A DNA stretch of 64,000 nucleotides from contig CAWJCM010000007.1 of the NCBI GenBank assembly GCA_963841405.1, positions 682,001 through 746,000 of the forward strand. The letters run 5' to 3'. The stretch comes from DATBLE01 sp963841405. Lineage in GTDB: Bacteria > Actinomycetota > Thermoleophilia > Gaiellales > Gaiellaceae. Under the pieces are notes generated by a model, which did not search any database, was not told where the DNA came from, and was given only the letters and a program-made list of their open reading frames with translations. The first letter of the stretch is position 1. Each line of letters opens with the position of its first letter. Below, piece after piece: positions 27,219-34,499 of the stretch. The translations under genes were made by a program, and so were the position numbers.

Positions 27219-27574
27219 GCGGCCACCTCCGCTTCCTCCAGCGCGCTGGCGGTTCGGTTGTGCATCACGGACGCGATCGAGGTCGTCCACACGATCCCGT
27301 CGCCCGATTCGTTGCCGCTCCGCGCCGCGTCGACGATCGCCTCGACCACAGCAGGCGCCTTCGCCTCCGACGTGACGAAGATCAACAGCGCCTTCGGCAG
27401 GAACCGCGACTCGAAGACTCGTCCGCGGTACTCGTGCGTGATCCCCCGCTGGCGGCCGTGGCCGACCGCCTCGATCACCGTGACGCCGACATGGCCTGCC
27501 TCGGCCTCGACCGCGTCGATCACGGTCTCGATCCGCTCCCGGATGACGATTGCCTCCACTTTGACCCAGCTCAA
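27215..27574 (-). CDS. glnK: PII family nitrogen regulatory protein, atypical
   Basis: A 119-residue PII protein. The T-loop GHGRQRGITHEYRGRVFESRFLPK keeps Tyr-46 and the FLPK segment but has Phe where the modified Tyr-51 would be. The ATP-contacting Lys-90 position is Ile (GDGIVW) and the C-loop reads VMHNRTAS instead of the usual arginine pair. It therefore cannot be uridylylated or adenylylated at Tyr-51 and may bind effectors differently. The TTG start overlaps the GNAT stop (TTGA). It is coupled to amt downstream. Confidence 0.9.
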   Translation of the reverse strand: MSWVKVEAIVIRERIETVIDAVEAEAGHVGVTVIEAVGHGRQRGITHEYRGRVFESRFLPKALLIFVTSEAKAPAVVEAIVDAARSGNESGDGIVWTTSIASVMHNRTASALEEAEVAA

Positions 27575-28047
27575 GGGCTCCTCCTTTCGAGTAGCACGGT
27601 GTCTCGCCAGACACCGTCGAGTTGTCCGATTCGCTCCCGCGTGCCGACGACCCGGAAGCCGCAGCGCCGGTGGAACTCGATGCTGGCGACGTTGTCGGCG
27701 AAGACCGACGCCTGCACCGTCCAGAAGCCGGCCCGGTCCGCGCTGTCGAGCAGTTGCTCGAGCAACGCCCTGCCGATCCCCTGCCCGCGCGATCCCTCCG
27801 CGACGTAGACGCTGTTCTCGACCACGCCGGCGTAGCAGCCGCGGCGCGAGGTCGGCAGCAGCGCCGCCCAGCCCACCACTGCGCCGTCCTGCTCCGCCAC
27901 CAGCCGGTGGTCGGCGAGGTACGCGTCGTTCCAGTCCGCCCAGTCGGGCGCCTCCGTCTCGAAGGTGGCCAGCTTCGTGGCCATCCCCTGCTCGTGGATC
28001 GCCTTCACCGCCGGCCAGTCGCTCGGTTCCATCGCTCTGATCTCCAT
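27571..28047 (-). CDS. GNAT N-acetyltransferase, phosphinothricin/methionine-sulfoximine type
   Basis: A 158-residue acetyltransferase resembling the Pat/MddA group: AIHEQGMATKLATFETEAPDW at the N-terminus, VGWAALLPTS, the acetyl-CoA loop RGQGIGRALLEQLL and the C-terminal FHRRCGFRVVGT. Family members acetylate glutamine-synthetase inhibitors such as methionine sulfoximine or phosphinothricin. Its place as first gene of a transcript with glnK and amt fits a role near glutamine metabolism, but the substrate is not shown. ATG at 28047; the leader upstream holds an intrinsic terminator. Confidence 0.85.
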   Translation of the reverse strand: MEIRAMEPSDWPAVKAIHEQGMATKLATFETEAPDWADWNDAYLADHRLVAEQDGAVVGWAALLPTSRRGCYAGVVENSVYVAEGSRGQGIGRALLEQLLDSADRAGFWTVQASVFADNVASIEFHRRCGFRVVGTRERIGQLDGVWRDTVLLERRSP

Positions 28048-28068
28048 GTCGAAGCTGTTCGGACCAAC

Positions 28069-28099
28069 AAAAAAGCCCCAGGACTCGAAGTCCTGAGGC
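28069..28099 (-). terminator. Intrinsic terminator in the leader of GNAT-glnK-amt
   Basis: On the minus strand an 11-base arm GCCTCAGGACT, loop TCG and arm AGTCCTGGGGC are followed by TTTTTT. It lies 22 bases upstream of the GNAT start and about 40 bases downstream of the predicted transcription start, so it would stop the operon's own transcript. Confidence 0.85.
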
Positions 28100-28128
28100 C
28101 TCTTTGCCTCTTTGCGCCACCTCCGGCG
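28095..28128 (-). promoter_or_regulatory. Tandem hexaloop hairpins, candidate ANTAR antiterminator
   Basis: P1 (28115-28128): stem CGCC/GGCG, loop GGAGGT. P2 (28095-28110): stem GAGGC/GCCTC, loop AAAGAG, with A in position 1 and G in position 4 as required for ANTAR targets. The 3' arm of P2 (GCCTC) is also the outer part of the terminator's 5' arm, so P2 and the terminator exclude each other. The linker is CAAA. P1 lacks the A1. Confidence 0.65.
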
Positions 28129-28141
28129 GCGGCGCACTTCA

Positions 28142-28170
28142 ACCATAGAAGTATCTGCGGACGCGGTCAA
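28142..28170 (-). promoter_or_regulatory. Promoter of GNAT-glnK-amt
   Basis: TTGACC (28165-28170), 17-base spacer and TATGGT (28142-28147) on the minus strand, predicting transcription from about 28135, just ahead of hairpin P1. Confidence 0.6.
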
Positions 28171-28278
28171 ATACGATCTGCGGCAACCGCTAGGATGGGC
28201 CCGGTCGATCAGGGAGGCGCTGCTCGATGAAGCGAAGAGATCCAGACCGGTACCTGTAGGTCCCCGGCCTCGCCGCGT

Positions 28279-28336
28279 TTGCGCGCTCCTCGAGACGTCT
28301 GGTAGCCTCGGCGACTCGATGTTGCTCTTCGGCTGA
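28279..28336 (+). promoter_or_regulatory. Promoter of the ABC exporter with a five-codon upstream ORF
   Basis: TTGCGC (28279-28284), 18 bases and TAGCCT (28303-28308). The predicted start at about 28315 is next to ATG TTG CTC TTC GGC TGA (28319-28336), a leaderless mini-ORF reading MLLFG. Another 77 bases precede the exporter ATG. The role of the mini-ORF is unknown and it may be fortuitous. Confidence 0.4.
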
Positions 28337-28413
28337 CACGTCACCCCGCGCGCCGCCGGTTCCAGCCGGTGGCCCTGCGTCCGTGTCCTTGCTCGAAGCC
28401 TGAGGAGTAAACG

Positions 28414-29211
28414 ATGAACGCCGTAGAAGTCCACAACCTGCGCAAGGAGTTCGTTCGGAAGGACGGGCGCAAGCGCACCCGCGTCGACGCCTTACGGGGG
28501 CTCACCTTCGAGATGGCCCGCGGCGAGTGCATCGCCATCCTGGGCCAGAACGGCTCGGGGAAGTCGACCCTGGTCCGGCTGCTCTCCACGCTGCTGCTGC
28601 CGGACGGCGGCAGCGCGCGGATCTTCGGGCACGACATCGGCGAGACCCGGGCGGTTCGGACGATGGTCAACCGCGTCTCGGTCGAGGCCTCGTTCTTCAA
28701 GAAGATGTCTGCGACCGAGAACCTCGCCTATGCGTCGCGGTTCTACGGGCTGACTCCGAGGGAGACGCGCGAGCGGATCCCGGTCATCCTCGACCGGGTC
28801 GGCTTTCCCTCGTCGCGGCGCACGCACGCGATGGAGAACCTCTCGCGTGGGACGCAGCAGAAGGTCGCGCTCGCGCGGGCGCTGCTCACCTCGCCGGTGC
28901 TCTTGCTGCTCGACGAGCCGACGACGGGTCTCGACCCGCGCTCCAAGCTGGAGGTGCAGGACTTCATCCGCGAGGTGCGGGCGATCCACGACACCACGAT
29001 CCTGCTCTGCACGCACGACCTCGCCGAGGCGGAGATCCTCGCCGAACGGATCGGGATCCTCGACGACGGTCGGCTCCTCTGCCTCGAGCCCGCCGTCGAG
29101 ATCAAGGACCGGTACGGGGTCGAAACGCTCGAGGAGGCGTTCTTCGCCGCCACCGGCCGCACGTTCGAGGACGAGCGCGAGGAGGAGGAAGAGGAGGTGA
29201 GAGCCTCATGA
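28414..29211 (+). CDS. ABC-2 type exporter, ATP-binding subunit
   Basis: A 265-residue ATPase of the drug/polysaccharide exporter type. Walker A GQNGSGKST (about 45-53), signature LSRGTQQKVALARAL, Walker B LLLLDEPTTGLDP and the switch histidine in LLCTHDLAEAEI are all intact. The C-terminus is an acidic tract (EDEREEEEEE). A strong ribosome site (GAGGAG) precedes the ATG. It is coupled by ATGA to the permease gene. The substrate is unknown. Confidence 0.93.
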   Translation: MNAVEVHNLRKEFVRKDGRKRTRVDALRGLTFEMARGECIAILGQNGSGKSTLVRLLSTLLLPDGGSARIFGHDIGETRAVRTMVNRVSVEASFFKKMSATENLAYASRFYGLTPRETRERIPVILDRVGFPSSRRTHAMENLSRGTQQKVALARALLTSPVLLLLDEPTTGLDPRSKLEVQDFIREVRAIHDTTILLCTHDLAEAEILAERIGILDDGRLLCLEPAVEIKDRYGVETLEEAFFAATGRTFEDEREEEEEEVRAS

Positions 29212-30035
29212 CCGCGATCGCTGCCCGGGCGCGCCACGAGCTGATCGGCCTGCTCGGTGTCGTCGAGCGGAACTGGTACCTCGTCAAGCGCTACGCGATG
29301 TGGGAGCTCGCGTTCTTCGTCTGGACGATTGCGAACACCCTTTCGATCGTCTTCATCTCGAAGGCTGCCGGACTCCCGCCCATACAGGAGAACCGCCTGA
29401 CCACCGTGCTGCTGATCGGCGCCGTGATCTGGGCCTACCTGGGGATCATCTTCGAGATCCTCACCGAGACGGTCGCGTGGGAGCGCTGGGAGGGGACGAT
29501 CGAGTACACGTTCATGGCGCCGCTCTCGCGGCCCGTCCACCTGATCGGGATGGGGCTGTTCGCAATCGCATACGGGCTCGTCCGGGCCACGCTGATCTTC
29601 GCGGTGGTCGCGGCGATGTTCGGCCTCCACATGCCTGACGCGAACTTCGCGACCGCGCTGATCCTGCTCGGGATCGCGTCGGTCTCGTTCATCGGGATCG
29701 GGATGATGACCGCTGTCCTGCCGCTGATCTCGCCCGAGAAGGGGACGCAGCTGGGCTTCATGGCGCAGGGGATCATGCTGGTCGTCTCCGGCGTCTACTA
29801 CCCCGTATCGGTGCTGCCGCAGTGGATGCAGTGGATCTCGACCATCTCGCCGGCGACCTACGCGCTGCGCGGGATCAGGGCGGCGATCCTCGAGGGCGCG
29901 ACCCCTTCCGACGTCTGGGGCGACATCTGGCCGCTGATCCTGATCGGCGTGGTCGCGATCCCGCTCGGCCTCTGGGTGTTCCGGCGCGGCGAGCAGTACG
30001 CGAAGCGCCACGGGAAACTGAAGCGGTCGGGGTGA
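29208..30035 (+). CDS. ABC-2 type exporter, permease subunit
   Basis: A 275-residue membrane protein with six predicted helices of the ABC-2 family. The signature region around VVSGVYYPVSVLPQWMQWISTISPATYALRG is characteristic of DrrB/NodJ-like permeases. The start overlaps the ATPase stop, so the pair forms one transporter. A 65-bp repeat lies immediately downstream. Confidence 0.92.
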   Translation: MTAIAARARHELIGLLGVVERNWYLVKRYAMWELAFFVWTIANTLSIVFISKAAGLPPIQENRLTTVLLIGAVIWAYLGIIFEILTETVAWERWEGTIEYTFMAPLSRPVHLIGMGLFAIAYGLVRATLIFAVVAAMFGLHMPDANFATALILLGIASVSFIGIGMMTAVLPLISPEKGTQLGFMAQGIMLVVSGVYYPVSVLPQWMQWISTISPATYALRGIRAAILEGATPSDVWGDIWPLILIGVVAIPLGLWVFRRGEQYAKRHGKLKRSG

Positions 30036-30064
30036 TCTCGCCCCGACCGCCCGGCCGCGCAGGG

Positions 30065-30129
30065 CCTGTGGACGAGTTGTCCCAGAAACGTTTCAGCCCC
30101 GGTCTCAGAGACTGGGTTGGAAACGTCAC
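30065..30129 (-). repeat. 65-bp dispersed repeat A, copy 1
   Basis: On the minus strand it starts GTGACGTTTCCAACCC and ends CTCGTCCACAGG, with core AGTCTCTGAGACCGG. It is the same length as, and clearly similar to, copies at 37755-37819 and 52071-52135. It is intergenic here, between the exporter and a convergent gene, and the core plus flanks can fold into a long hairpin. Confidence 0.8.
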
Positions 30130-30155
30130 GAACTAGGACGAGGCTGTTTTTGGAC

Positions 30156-31574
30156 CTAGCGGCCGAAGGACGGACCCGTCGCCCGGTACGCGTTCGCCTT
30201 GTAGGCGGTGGCCCGCACGATCAGGCGGATCCGGTAGGCGCCGAGACCGAGCTTTGGGGTTGCCAGCCGAGTCGGGACGCCCGCGATGCCCGTGCCGCGT
30301 ACGGTCACCACCGGTCTCGACGAAACCGCGCGTACGAACGTCTCGGTGTAGGCGCAGTCGGCGTCGCAGGTCAGCAGCCTCCGCTTCCAGTCGACAAGCG
30401 GCTTCGGCGCGAGCAACGCGGCGCACCCCGGAACCGGTCGTATGCGGTAGCGACTGGCGGCCGCGGCCACCGCGGCGCGGCTCGACTTCGGCGTTTGACG
30501 GTCCGCGTAATAGACACCCGACTGCCAGTCGCCGAGCGCCGGCTGGTCGATCAGCCGGAACACCATCAGCGTGCGAACCGTCGGCTGGCAGGCGGCGAGG
30601 CGGAAGCCGTCGGCGTAGTACCTGGCCTGCACTGCCTCGCCGACGGGGTGCGTCGTCGCCGGCTCGGTCCCCGTGTAGAGGGACGCACGGGCCGGCGGAA
30701 TCTTGGCCTCGACCCCGAATTCGTCGTAGACGAGCGGCAGGGTCTGCCCCTTCTGCTTCGTCCCGCCGAACGCCCGCTGGAGCAGTGAGATCAGCTTGCC
30801 GTAGTCCGCGATCGTCACCGTGTTGGCGAGTGGGTTGTGGCGGAAGGTCGGCGGCAGGTCGGAGCGCTCCATGTACGGGTGGTAGGAGAACGCGTCCATG
30901 ATCGGCTTCGTCCGGTGCGACGCCCGGTAGGCGGTGCCCAGGTCGAGGATGAACCGCGCCGGGGAGTGCGTGTCGCGGCCGGTCCCGCGCTTGTTCGTGC
31001 CGGAGTGGGCAAGCGTGCCACCGACGACCTCGATCCGCGGCGCCGCGCGCTTGACCGCGTCGTAGGTGTGGGCGAGCATGCGCTCGTAGCCGACGGCGGC
31101 GAGGTCCTGGCCCGCCGGGCCGAACTGCGGCGACCAGAACAGGTTGAGGTTCGGCTCGTTGCCGACGATCAGGTGCCTGAGCCCGGGGAGCCTCTTGACG
31201 ACGCCGGCGAGCCAGTTCGCGAAGCGCGTCTGCTCGACGGCCGTCCGCGGCGTCTGGGAGCTGTCGGCCGGGTACGCGTCGAGGTAGACGTCACTGCCGG
31301 CCGCCCTGGCGGCCGCGATGCCGTTCCGCAGGTCCGAGAGCAATCCCGGGTCGATCGCAGTCTGGTTGCGTTCCCACGTGACCGTGACCCGCGCGGTGTC
31401 GACGAGACCGGCGCTCTCCATCAGCGTCACCGTCGACTGCTGGAGGGTCGGGTCGAGAAGCTCGGGCACGACCGCTCCGATCTGGAGCGGCATTCGAGCC
31501 GCTGCGGTCTGAGCCGCGCAGGCCGCGACCGCCGCGACGGCGAGCAGCGCGAGCGAGACCCCCCTCACGCGCAT
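30156..31574 (-). CDS. Secreted glycoside hydrolase-like protein (clan A barrel)
   Basis: 472 residues with an N-terminal signal peptide (MRVRGVSLALLAVAAVAAC, probably cleaved after ATAAA-like residues near 26; the cysteine at 19 could also be a lipobox residue). The barrel has an acid/base motif in IVGNEPN (Glu-140) and a putative nucleophile in LVYDEFGVE (Glu-285), the layout of GH-A families such as GH5/GH39. The last 80 residues look like a beta-rich tail. The substrate is unknown. A TAGGCT box six bases before the ATG suggests a leaderless transcript. Confidence 0.75.
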   Translation of the reverse strand: MRVRGVSLALLAVAAVAACAAQTAAARMPLQIGAVVPELLDPTLQQSTVTLMESAGLVDTARVTVTWERNQTAIDPGLLSDLRNGIAAARAAGSDVYLDAYPADSSQTPRTAVEQTRFANWLAGVVKRLPGLRHLIVGNEPNLNLFWSPQFGPAGQDLAAVGYERMLAHTYDAVKRAAPRIEVVGGTLAHSGTNKRGTGRDTHSPARFILDLGTAYRASHRTKPIMDAFSYHPYMERSDLPPTFRHNPLANTVTIADYGKLISLLQRAFGGTKQKGQTLPLVYDEFGVEAKIPPARASLYTGTEPATTHPVGEAVQARYYADGFRLAACQPTVRTLMVFRLIDQPALGDWQSGVYYADRQTPKSSRAAVAAAASRYRIRPVPGCAALLAPKPLVDWKRRLLTCDADCAYTETFVRAVSSRPVVTVRGTGIAGVPTRLATPKLGLGAYRIRLIVRATAYKANAYRATGPSFGR

Positions 31575-31583
31575 CGAGCCAGC

Positions 31584-32345
31584 CTATCTGGGGGGCGGCG
31601 GAGGATCAGCCCGAGGAGCGCCGTAGTTCGGCCGGACCCCTGCTTCGCGGAAACCGGCGCGGACGATGTTGCGGTACGAGCTCGACGGCCGCCGATCGTC
31701 GAGCTCGCCGGTCTCGGTGACGACCGTGCTGCACCCCTGACGGCGTGCGTCCTCGATGCGGGCGGCGAGAATCGCGCTCTGGGCGCCGCGACCTCGGAAG
31801 TCCGGCAGCGTGGCGCCGAACCCGAGCCAGCCGACGCTGCCGTCGACATGGAGCGCGCCCGCCCCGGCCGGGCGGTCGTCGTCGTAGGCCACGTAGCACG
31901 ACCACCCGGGACGGCCGACGACGTTGGCCGCGAACGGCTCGGTGAAGTCGGGCAGGCCGTAGCCGCCGACGACGACCATGGCGAAGTCGCCGGCGCGGGC
32001 GGGCTCGACCGGCACGACCGAGAGCTCACTCGTCGCCCGCCGCGGAGACACCCCGCGCGAGAACTTCATCCAGCCGTAGTCGAGCACGAAGCCGCCTGCC
32101 TCGAGCTCGGTGCCGAGCCCGCGGGAATCGGACACCCACCACGCGGTGTCCCCGTAGAAGGCGGCGATCTCGTCGACGGGGTCGATCGAGTCGAGCCCGA
32201 GCACCCGGTTGAAGATTCTTCCTTCGAGCCGAGGCATCTTCAGGCAGATGGCGCCGCCGATCTCCGCCAGCTCGCAGAGCTCGGGCGACGCACGGTACGC
32301 GTCGGCATAGGCAGCGTGCTCCACGGACTCGAGGTCGACGATCAC
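31584..32345 (-). CDS. Two-domain GNAT family acetyltransferase
   Basis: 253 residues. The first 110 residues resemble a degenerate GNAT half (AAFYGDTAWWVSDSRGLG). The second half has the acetyl-CoA site with GATLPDFRGRGAQSAILAARI near residue 185 and a C-terminal SSSYRNIVRAGF. Substrate unknown. GTG at 32345; a TAGGCT box lies seven bases upstream (32353-32358). Its proline-rich tail ends next to the glycosidase-like gene's promoter. Divergent from glnA. Confidence 0.8.
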   Translation of the reverse strand: MIVDLESVEHAAYADAYRASPELCELAEIGGAICLKMPRLEGRIFNRVLGLDSIDPVDEIAAFYGDTAWWVSDSRGLGTELEAGGFVLDYGWMKFSRGVSPRRATSELSVVPVEPARAGDFAMVVVGGYGLPDFTEPFAANVVGRPGWSCYVAYDDDRPAGAGALHVDGSVGWLGFGATLPDFRGRGAQSAILAARIEDARRQGCSTVVTETGELDDRRPSSSYRNIVRAGFREAGVRPNYGAPRADPPPPPR

Positions 32346-32352
32346 GTTCGAC

Positions 32353-32370
32353 AGCCTACTGCGCTATGCT
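32353..32370. promoter_or_regulatory. Divergent -10 boxes for the GNAT gene and glnA
   Basis: Minus strand TAGGCT (32353-32358) is seven bases before the GNAT GTG, giving a leaderless message. Plus strand TATGCT (32365-32370) predicts glnA transcription from about 32377. Neither has a good -35. Confidence 0.45.
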
Positions 32371-32382
32371 CGAGGTGTCCGC

Positions 32383-32431
32383 AGGCGACGTTGCCTCGGG
32401 TGCGGGATACGGCCTGCGCTCGGGGCTTTTT
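32383..32431 (+). terminator. Leader terminator/attenuator candidate before glnA
   Basis: A 13-bp stem with wobble pairs, arms CCTCGGGTGCGGG (32394-32406) and CCTGCGCTCGGGG (32413-32425), is followed by CTTTTT. It ends 20 bases before the glnA ATG and inside its leader. Two hexaloop stems overlap it: AGGC/GCCT with loop GACGTT (32383-32396) and GCGGG/CCTGC with loop ATACGG (32402-32417). The first is incompatible with the terminator stem. Confidence 0.5.
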
Positions 32432-32451
32432 CGATTTTGGGGAGGAGACGC

Positions 32452-33819
32452 ATGGCGCAGCAGGTCGAATCGAAGAACCGGGCGACGTCGAGCGAGCAGG
32501 CCCGGCAGCAGGTCGTCGCGAAGTGCAAGACGGAGGGAATCGAGTCGATGCTCCTCTGGTTCACCGACCTCGAGGGTCACCTGAAGAGCTTCGCGATCAC
32601 GCCCGACGAGCTCGAGGGCGCGCTCGACGACGGGATGGGCTTCGACGGCTCGTCGATCACCGGCTTCAACGCGATCGAGGAGTCGGACATGGTCGCGATC
32701 CCCGACCCCGACACGTTCGTCGTCATGCCGTGGCGCTCGGGCGAGTCCAAGGTCGGCCGGATGATCTGCGACGTGGTCACGCCCGACGGCGTCCCGTACG
32801 AGGGCGACCCCCGCCACGTCCTGCGGCGCGCGCTCGAGCGGATGAAAGGCATGGGCTTCGACACGTTCAATGTCGGCCCGGAGCTCGAGTACTTCCTGTT
32901 CAGAGACTCGCGTGGGACGGAGACCCTCGACGAGGGCGGCTACTTCGCGATGACCACCCAGGACGCAGCGACCGAGCTGCGCAACGAGACGATCCAGGCG
33001 CTCGAGAAGGTCGGCATCCCGATCGAGTACCACCATCACGAGGTCGGGCCGTCGCAGCACGAGATCGACATGCGCTTCGCGAGCGCGCTCGACATGGCCG
33101 ACTACACGCTCACCTACCGGCTCGTCGTCAAGGAGATCGCGGCGAAGAACGGCGTCTACGCGACGTTCATGCCGAAGCCGATCTTTGGCGAGAACGGGTC
33201 GGGGATGCACACGCACCAGTCGCTCTTCACCGACGGACGCAATGCCTTCTTCGACGAGGAGGACAATTGGCACCTCTCGGATGTCGGCAAGGCCTTCATC
33301 GCCGGCCAGCTTCGCCACGCCCGCGAGATCGCCGCCGTCTTCGCGCAGTGGGTGAACTCGTACAAGCGGCTCGTCCCCGGATACGAGGCGCCGGTCTACG
33401 TGGCCTGGTCGCAGCGGAACCGCTCGGCCCTGATCCGGATCCCGCTGTACAAGCCGGGCTCGGAGCAGGCGACGCGCGCCGAGATCCGCTGCCCGGATCC
33501 GGCCTGCAACCCGTACCTGACCTTCGCGGCACTCCTGCACGCCGGGCTCGAGGGGATCGAGAAGGGCTACGACCTGCCCGACCCGATGGAGACGAACCTC
33601 TACCACCTGACCGCCGAGCAGCGGCGCGAGCGGGGCATCGTCGCGCTGCCCGAGACACTCGGCGAGGCGATCGACGAGCTCTCGCAGTCGGAGCTCGCCC
33701 GAACGGCGCTCGGCCCCCACATCTTCGACCGCTATGTCGAGATCAAGCGCAAGGAGTGGGACGAGTACCGCGTCCAGCTGACCGAGTGGGAGCTGGACCG
33801 CTACCTCCACGCTCTTTGA
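32452..33819 (+). CDS. glnA: Glutamine synthetase, type I alpha-like
   Basis: A 455-residue cytoplasmic dodecameric enzyme that makes glutamine from glutamate, ammonia and ATP. FDGSSITGF, the metal site GPELEYFLF, HHEVGPSQHEID, the ATP/glutamate motif FGENGSGMHTHQSLF and RIPLYKPGSEQATRAEIR are present. The C-terminal region NLYHLTAEQRRERGIVALPETL resembles the Bacillus-type alpha form rather than the NLYDLPPE adenylylation loop of beta enzymes. A strong ribosome site (GGGGAGGAG) precedes the ATG. The leader has a terminator-like hairpin. Confidence 0.96.
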   Translation: MAQQVESKNRATSSEQARQQVVAKCKTEGIESMLLWFTDLEGHLKSFAITPDELEGALDDGMGFDGSSITGFNAIEESDMVAIPDPDTFVVMPWRSGESKVGRMICDVVTPDGVPYEGDPRHVLRRALERMKGMGFDTFNVGPELEYFLFRDSRGTETLDEGGYFAMTTQDAATELRNETIQALEKVGIPIEYHHHEVGPSQHEIDMRFASALDMADYTLTYRLVVKEIAAKNGVYATFMPKPIFGENGSGMHTHQSLFTDGRNAFFDEEDNWHLSDVGKAFIAGQLRHAREIAAVFAQWVNSYKRLVPGYEAPVYVAWSQRNRSALIRIPLYKPGSEQATRAEIRCPDPACNPYLTFAALLHAGLEGIEKGYDLPDPMETNLYHLTAEQRRERGIVALPETLGEAIDELSQSELARTALGPHIFDRYVEIKRKEWDEYRVQLTEWELDRYLHAL

Positions 33820-34059
33820 CGCTCGCCGCGGCCTTCGGCCGCGAGCTCGCTCGCACCGCGGAGTGCCTCGAACAATCTAGAATGCGTGTACGCCTCGCCA
33901 CCCTGCGGCGGCGAGGCTGACTGACGGCCGACTGCGAGCTGCGCTGATCCGCAGCTCGTGGTCGTTGAGGAGCCCGGAAGTGCTGCGCGCTTTCGGGCTG
34001 GAAGAGCAGTCAGAGGCGGGCGCGCCCCACCGCGCCCTGCCTATGACATCGAGAAAGCT
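33820..34059 (+). ncRNA. Candidate structured RNA (core about 33890-34045), downstream of glnA
   Basis: No ORF is convincing here. A TAGAAT box (33878-33883) precedes four strong stems: H1 33892-33917 (GCCTCGCC/GGCGAGGC), H2 33929-33964 (CGAC, 2x2 loop, CGAGCTGCG/CGCAGCTCG, GTCG), H3 33971-33999 (AGCCCGGAAG/CTTTCGGGCT) and H4 34014-34042 (AGGC GGGCGCG / CGCGCCC t GCCT). A long-range stem TGACTG/CAGTCA (33918-33923 with 34007-34012) encloses H2 and H3, giving a three-way junction. I do not recognise a known family, and the strand is assigned from the promoter-like box. Confidence 0.5.
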
Positions 34060-34317
34060 CTAACCGAAGCTCTGGATCGATTCGCGCACGAGGCGCAGGC
34101 CGATCACGCCGCTGCGGCCGTCGATCGCGCTGATCGCGTCGGCCGGCACGAGCCGGCGGCGGCGGAGGAAGCCCGACCGGACGGCGAGGGCGTCGGGGAC
34201 GTCCGGGGAGGTGCCGTACATCGGCGCCTCGACCCGACCGACGACCCGGCCCCGCGCGTCGGCGACCAGGTATCCCGTAGTGGACGTGAGGTCGATCGCG
34301 GCGGCGGCTGAGCTCAT
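34060..34317 (-). CDS. Small PRC-barrel-like protein
   Basis: 85 residues from ATG 34317: TTGYLVADARGRVVGRVEAP followed by short beta strands and VPADAISAIDGRSGVIGL, the pattern of a PRC-barrel domain. These domains occur in photosynthetic reaction centre H subunits and RimM, and as small stress-associated proteins; no specific role can be given. In-frame ATGs at 34341 and 34356 would lengthen it. Convergent with the candidate RNA. Confidence 0.6.
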   Translation of the reverse strand: MSSAAAAIDLTSTTGYLVADARGRVVGRVEAPMYGTSPDVPDALAVRSGFLRRRRLVPADAISAIDGRSGVIGLRLVRESIQSFG

Positions 34318-34360
34318 CGGTGGCAACGCTATTCCCCGCATGTAGAGGAAAGACACGCGA

Positions 34361-34378
34361 TTCGTAATGATTTCGTAA
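34361..34378. promoter_or_regulatory. Direct repeat with 11-bp period, possible response-regulator site
   Basis: TTCGTAA occurs at 34361-34367 and 34372-34378, one helical turn apart, in a locally AT-rich island between the PRC-barrel gene and the kinase gene. OmpR/PhoB-type regulators bind such 11-bp direct repeats. Confidence 0.4.
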
Positions 34379-34464
34379 AGCGGGCGGCCATCTCGATGTT
34401 GCCGCCCTCGACGACGGGCGGCAGGTGGAGGCCAGCAGGCACCTGTAGGTGGGCACGGCCGGGA

Positions 34465-34492
34465 AGGACAGGAAGCGGGCGCCGCCTACAAT
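34465..34492 (+). promoter_or_regulatory. Promoter of the kinase/ANTAR pair, leaderless
   Basis: AGGACA (34465-34470), 16 bases and TACAAT (34487-34492). The predicted start at about 34499 coincides with the GTG at 34500. Confidence 0.55.
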
Positions 34493-34499
34493 CGGTTGG

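Noticed and set aside
28069..28099. Terminator serving a plus-strand gene
   Set aside because: The T-tract is on the minus strand and the nearest plus-strand gene end is more than 2 kb upstream; it belongs to the GNAT-glnK-amt leader.
33958..34311. Plus-strand ORF in the glnA downstream region
   Set aside because: It overlaps the PRC-barrel-like gene antisense and the strong RNA stems; no domain seen.
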